In this document: in pieces, positions 60,751 through 64,000 of the stretch
Position numbering within the stretch: position 1 is the first letter of the stretch
How the letters are laid out: the number at the start of each line of letters is the position of its first letter
Assembly (NCBI GenBank): GCA_023974075.1
Contig: CM043800.1
Span: forward strand, 33,168,952-33,232,951
Length of the DNA: 64,000 nucleotides
DNA from: Chaenocephalus aceratus
Lineage: Eukaryota; Chordata; Actinopteri; Perciformes; Channichthyidae
Direction: 5' to 3'
Position numbers and translations under genes: made by a program
Notes under the pieces: model-generated
What the model saw: only the letters and a program-made list of their open reading frames with translations
Databases searched by the model: none
Told to the model about the DNA's origin: nothing

Positions 60751-61950
60751 GGATGTCATTGGAACACAGATTGGAGAACACTTTCCCCAGAGAGAAGCAA
60801 ACACTGATACACACTGCATCGTAAACCCTTCCTAAATTGTTTTACCTTACTTAACTTATTCCTGAAATTAGTGTTCATCCTGAGTGATGTAGCAAACAGT
60901 GGAAACTGGGACTGCACATGTATGTTGAGATAGCCATAATGACAGCGTCCACAGTCAGCAATTTAATTAATTAATTAAAGGAGCATTAATTAATTAATAT
61001 TCGACGGTCTGATGTGTCCCAGTCCCGTCTCATGAAATCCTGGCTTGTCCTGTCCTGTCTCAGTGACGCAGCATGTTTAGACCCTTTTGTTTACCTGTGT
61101 TATCCTGAGCTGCCCTGTCTCGTCTTGTCCTGTCTTATCTGCTGTGTGGAAATAACATGACCTGATCTCCAACGCTAAAGTTAATTTCCTTGCAAGGTTG
61201 ATGTATTGTGGAGGTTGAAATAATAACATTTAACTTTCTCTGTACAATTCTGATTTTGGGAAAATAATAAAATACACATACTGAGAGTGCTGGTACTTAG
61301 TGGCCATTTAAATTATCCCCATTAATTGGTTTATGCCTAATTAGCAGAGTCTGAGACACTGTGGCTTTTTTTTTTAGTGAACTAGGATGCAACTGAGTTG
61401 TAATGATAACTTTCCAATGTATTTAATTGTTTCTATCTATATACACTCAGATGCCAGTTGATTGAGTCATGAGTTTAAAAAGTCCAACAATAATAAAAAA
61501 CAGTCAATCATGAAGATTTTACTGATATTATAATTATTATATATATAATTATTATAATAATTATATATTTTTTTACAGGCTTAAAGAAAAATAACCTCTC
61601 TGCTCAAACCATTGCACTTTAACAACACCACAAACCCCATCCTCCAAAATAGCCATAAAGTTGAATAAACACCTCTGTAAAAGTGTTTGAATGTCATATG
61701 TCATGGCCATTTCTACTGATCATAATTCCATTGTTGAGGTAGAATAGATTTATATTGTGCAATTTTTCAAACTCACATTGATTTCTCATACAGCATCTCT
61801 GTATAGTATATGTATTCACTCTCTGTCCTAAACGGCTTGTTGGAGCTCCTGCCCCCCTCTGGTGTGGTTTCCTGGTTGCTGCATGGGGTCGGCGAGATAC
61901 AGCGACAGCGCACCACGCGCGCGCACGCACGCACGCACGCACGCACGCAC

Positions 61951-61993
<43 letters not shown>

Positions 61994-64000
61994 CCTGGCT
62001 GTTCTGTGTGTCACAGCCTTGCTGCGTCCCGCCGTCTCAGCCTGAGAAATCCGCGGGGCTGCAGCTGAGAAAAGATTGAGTGTGTGTGTGTGTGTGTGAG
62101 GAGGAAGTCTGCGATTGGTCCATTTGGGTATGGTTACATCACCATACCCAGGAACAAAAAATGGAAAAAGAAAGATCTCCAACGAGGCGTTCTGGGGCAG
62201 CACAGACAGGTATTTTCTGTGTTAGAGTTTTACTCGCTACAGGGTGTACTTTGAGGGTTTTTGACTCTGCAGACCGTTTACATGCAGAAAAAGCTGCATA
62301 ACACACAAGGGGACGGGTAATAACCGGAAAAGCATGTCATGGGACCTTTAACAAACATATGAATATCATAACCTTAGTAAAAGGCATACAAAAGCAGAAA
62401 TACTAAAGCTTCAAGTCAGCAGAATTAACTTATGGTACTTCAGTCAGGCTATAAGTGTTCTCCCAATAACAGTAACATAAAAAAGCTAAGTTGTGGATGC
62501 TCTTGGTCACGGCAGCTAACATCTGGCAGCAGTGTAAACAGACACTAGATTGATAGGTCCACCTGTGCACAGTCAAAAATAATTCTCTTAGGAAAACATT
62601 AGATAGACTTCAACAGCTTTTCTTGAGGAAGTAGTTGGCGTGATACTGGCTGGTTTTTGTCTTTTTTTTTCTTCAAAATGCCATTTTAACATCCATCTAA
62701 AGTTAACATGGCTTTTGCTTTTAACCTGCATTATAGTTTAACAGTCTCTGATTTGAAGTAGACAAAAGTGATTGGAGGAAGATTTATTTTAGGGTAAAGA
62801 AGAAATGGGTGATTTAATTTGCCTTGATTTTTACGAGGCATCTTTGAATAATTGAATAATAATAATAAAGCTTTATTTATATAGGACTTTTCATACAACA
62901 CATGCAGCTCAAAGTGCTTTACAAAATGACACATCACAAGTTAAAAACAAAAACAAGAAATTTCCCTCAGATTATTTGTTAGGAACTATAAAATGTACGA
63001 TAATAAAAACAAAATAGAGTAAACAAATAATGGTTTCTCTCTGACAAATAAGACACAAGACAACTGAGTCGATGCAACAATATCAAATATAAATAATGTA
63101 TTTTTTAAGATTTTAGCTGAATTTTACTGAAGCAAACCTTGTTTACTCTGATATCTCTTTGATAAGATATTTCTGGTGGTACATTAAGTCCTCTTTACGA
63201 GAGGGGTTAAACCTTTTTCTACACAAGCGGAGGAGCTCATGAAAGGCTCCGGCGCAGTGCTGTGCAAAGGAGCGCAAAGACAGGTTAAGCTTTAGAAAGT
63301 GATTGAGGCTGAGAGGAAACGGCCTTCACAGCCGCTGCAGCACCTGGCAACACATCCAACCTCTCTGCCCTGCTTATTCCCTGAATGACTCCCCATTCAT
63401 CTAAGATCATTGAGACTCCAGGTAGAAACGCTTCTTTCTCCTCACCCAAAAACACCAGACAGGCTCTCTATTGATGCTATATTTAGAGGGAGGTAGTTGC
63501 AGAGTGAAAGAGAAAGATGTGCCTCAAGAACTCAGTTCATCTGATGTGAACTCCTGGTTTGATTCACACTGTATCATGTTTAAGCTCTTCATAATGAAAC
63601 GATGCACTCGTATGGGTTCCAACAATATTCATACATGGTTAGGGAGTGATGAGGAGCACCTTGTTGTTCATCATGGTCGATATATGCATTTGTAGTAGGT
63701 TTGATTCAACTCTGTCTCAAGTATTGTTGCAGGCATATCAGGCAAAACTTCACAAGTTGAGATAAAGAACAACCCTCAGTAGAACAACCATTCATCCATC
63801 CATCGACACCGACAGAAAACCCACTGAAGCCGCTGTTGCATGGTGATCACAGATTGTAACACGACGTAGCCATATGGTGCACTAGTTCTCATCCTGTAAA
63901 CAGTTTGTAATTCTTGTAGCTGGCTGTATTATTTAAAAAAGATGTCGACACATTTCGCAGTGTAGACAGTTCAATATGGTCGAACAAATTAGGAAGGTAG

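Larger units (their letters stand above)
55008..64000 (+). repeat. 9-kb block, copy 2 of a near-identical direct duplication
   Basis: Collinear with 14138-23192 from its first base after the gap to the window edge. It carries the same features in order: SINE body (55008), LINE tail with (AAAT)n (55423-55447), TG repeat (56401-56449), MITE (57618-57723), L2 LINE (59497-60750), CA repeat (about 61913-61992) and L2 tail (62854-62938). Single-base indels are dense from 55008 to about 57650 and sparse after that. Confidence 0.97.

Overview
This window looks like teleost fish (probably percomorph) nuclear DNA. The repeat families point there: L2-clade LINE remnants with a YADD reverse transcriptase and a pentanucleotide-repeat 3' end, other LINE 3' ends, tRNA-derived SINEs, a chromodomain Ty3/Gypsy fragment and several non-autonomous DNA transposons. 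Gene density is very low. There is no operon structure, no tRNA or rRNA gene that I can defend, and no CRISPR.

Layout. 1-815: broken LINE reverse transcriptase. 3156-5017 (minus): the one convincing host gene, three small exons whose splice phases join exactly into a 266-residue secreted protein with a signal peptide; I do not recognise the family. 5-14 kb: mostly unique sequence with three SINEs. 14138-23192: a block holding a truncated L2 LINE, a MITE and microsatellites. 23418-25022: a chromodomain Gypsy fragment with its 3' LTR. 25-34 kb: a repeat-rich island with a LINE tail, a 221-bp satellite of about nine units (28901-30879) and two TIR elements. 34-40.8 kb: nothing recognisable. 40791-47654: a deeply nested set of transposons (TIR element > solo LTR > two opposed 1.14-kb elements > 2.9-kb long-TIR element > LINE tails), with target-site duplications that give the insertion order. 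47.7-54.9 kb: almost featureless. 54908-55007: exactly 100 N. 55008-64000: a near-identical direct copy of 14138-23192, still matching where the window ends.

The points most worth following up are the unnamed secreted-protein gene, whose last 3' splice site abuts an L2 tail; the 9-kb duplication, which starts at a scaffold gap and has many single-base indels next to it, so it may be a retained haplotig rather than real biology; and the nested transposon stack. Family names for mobile elements rest on motifs and end structure read by eye, not on database searches.
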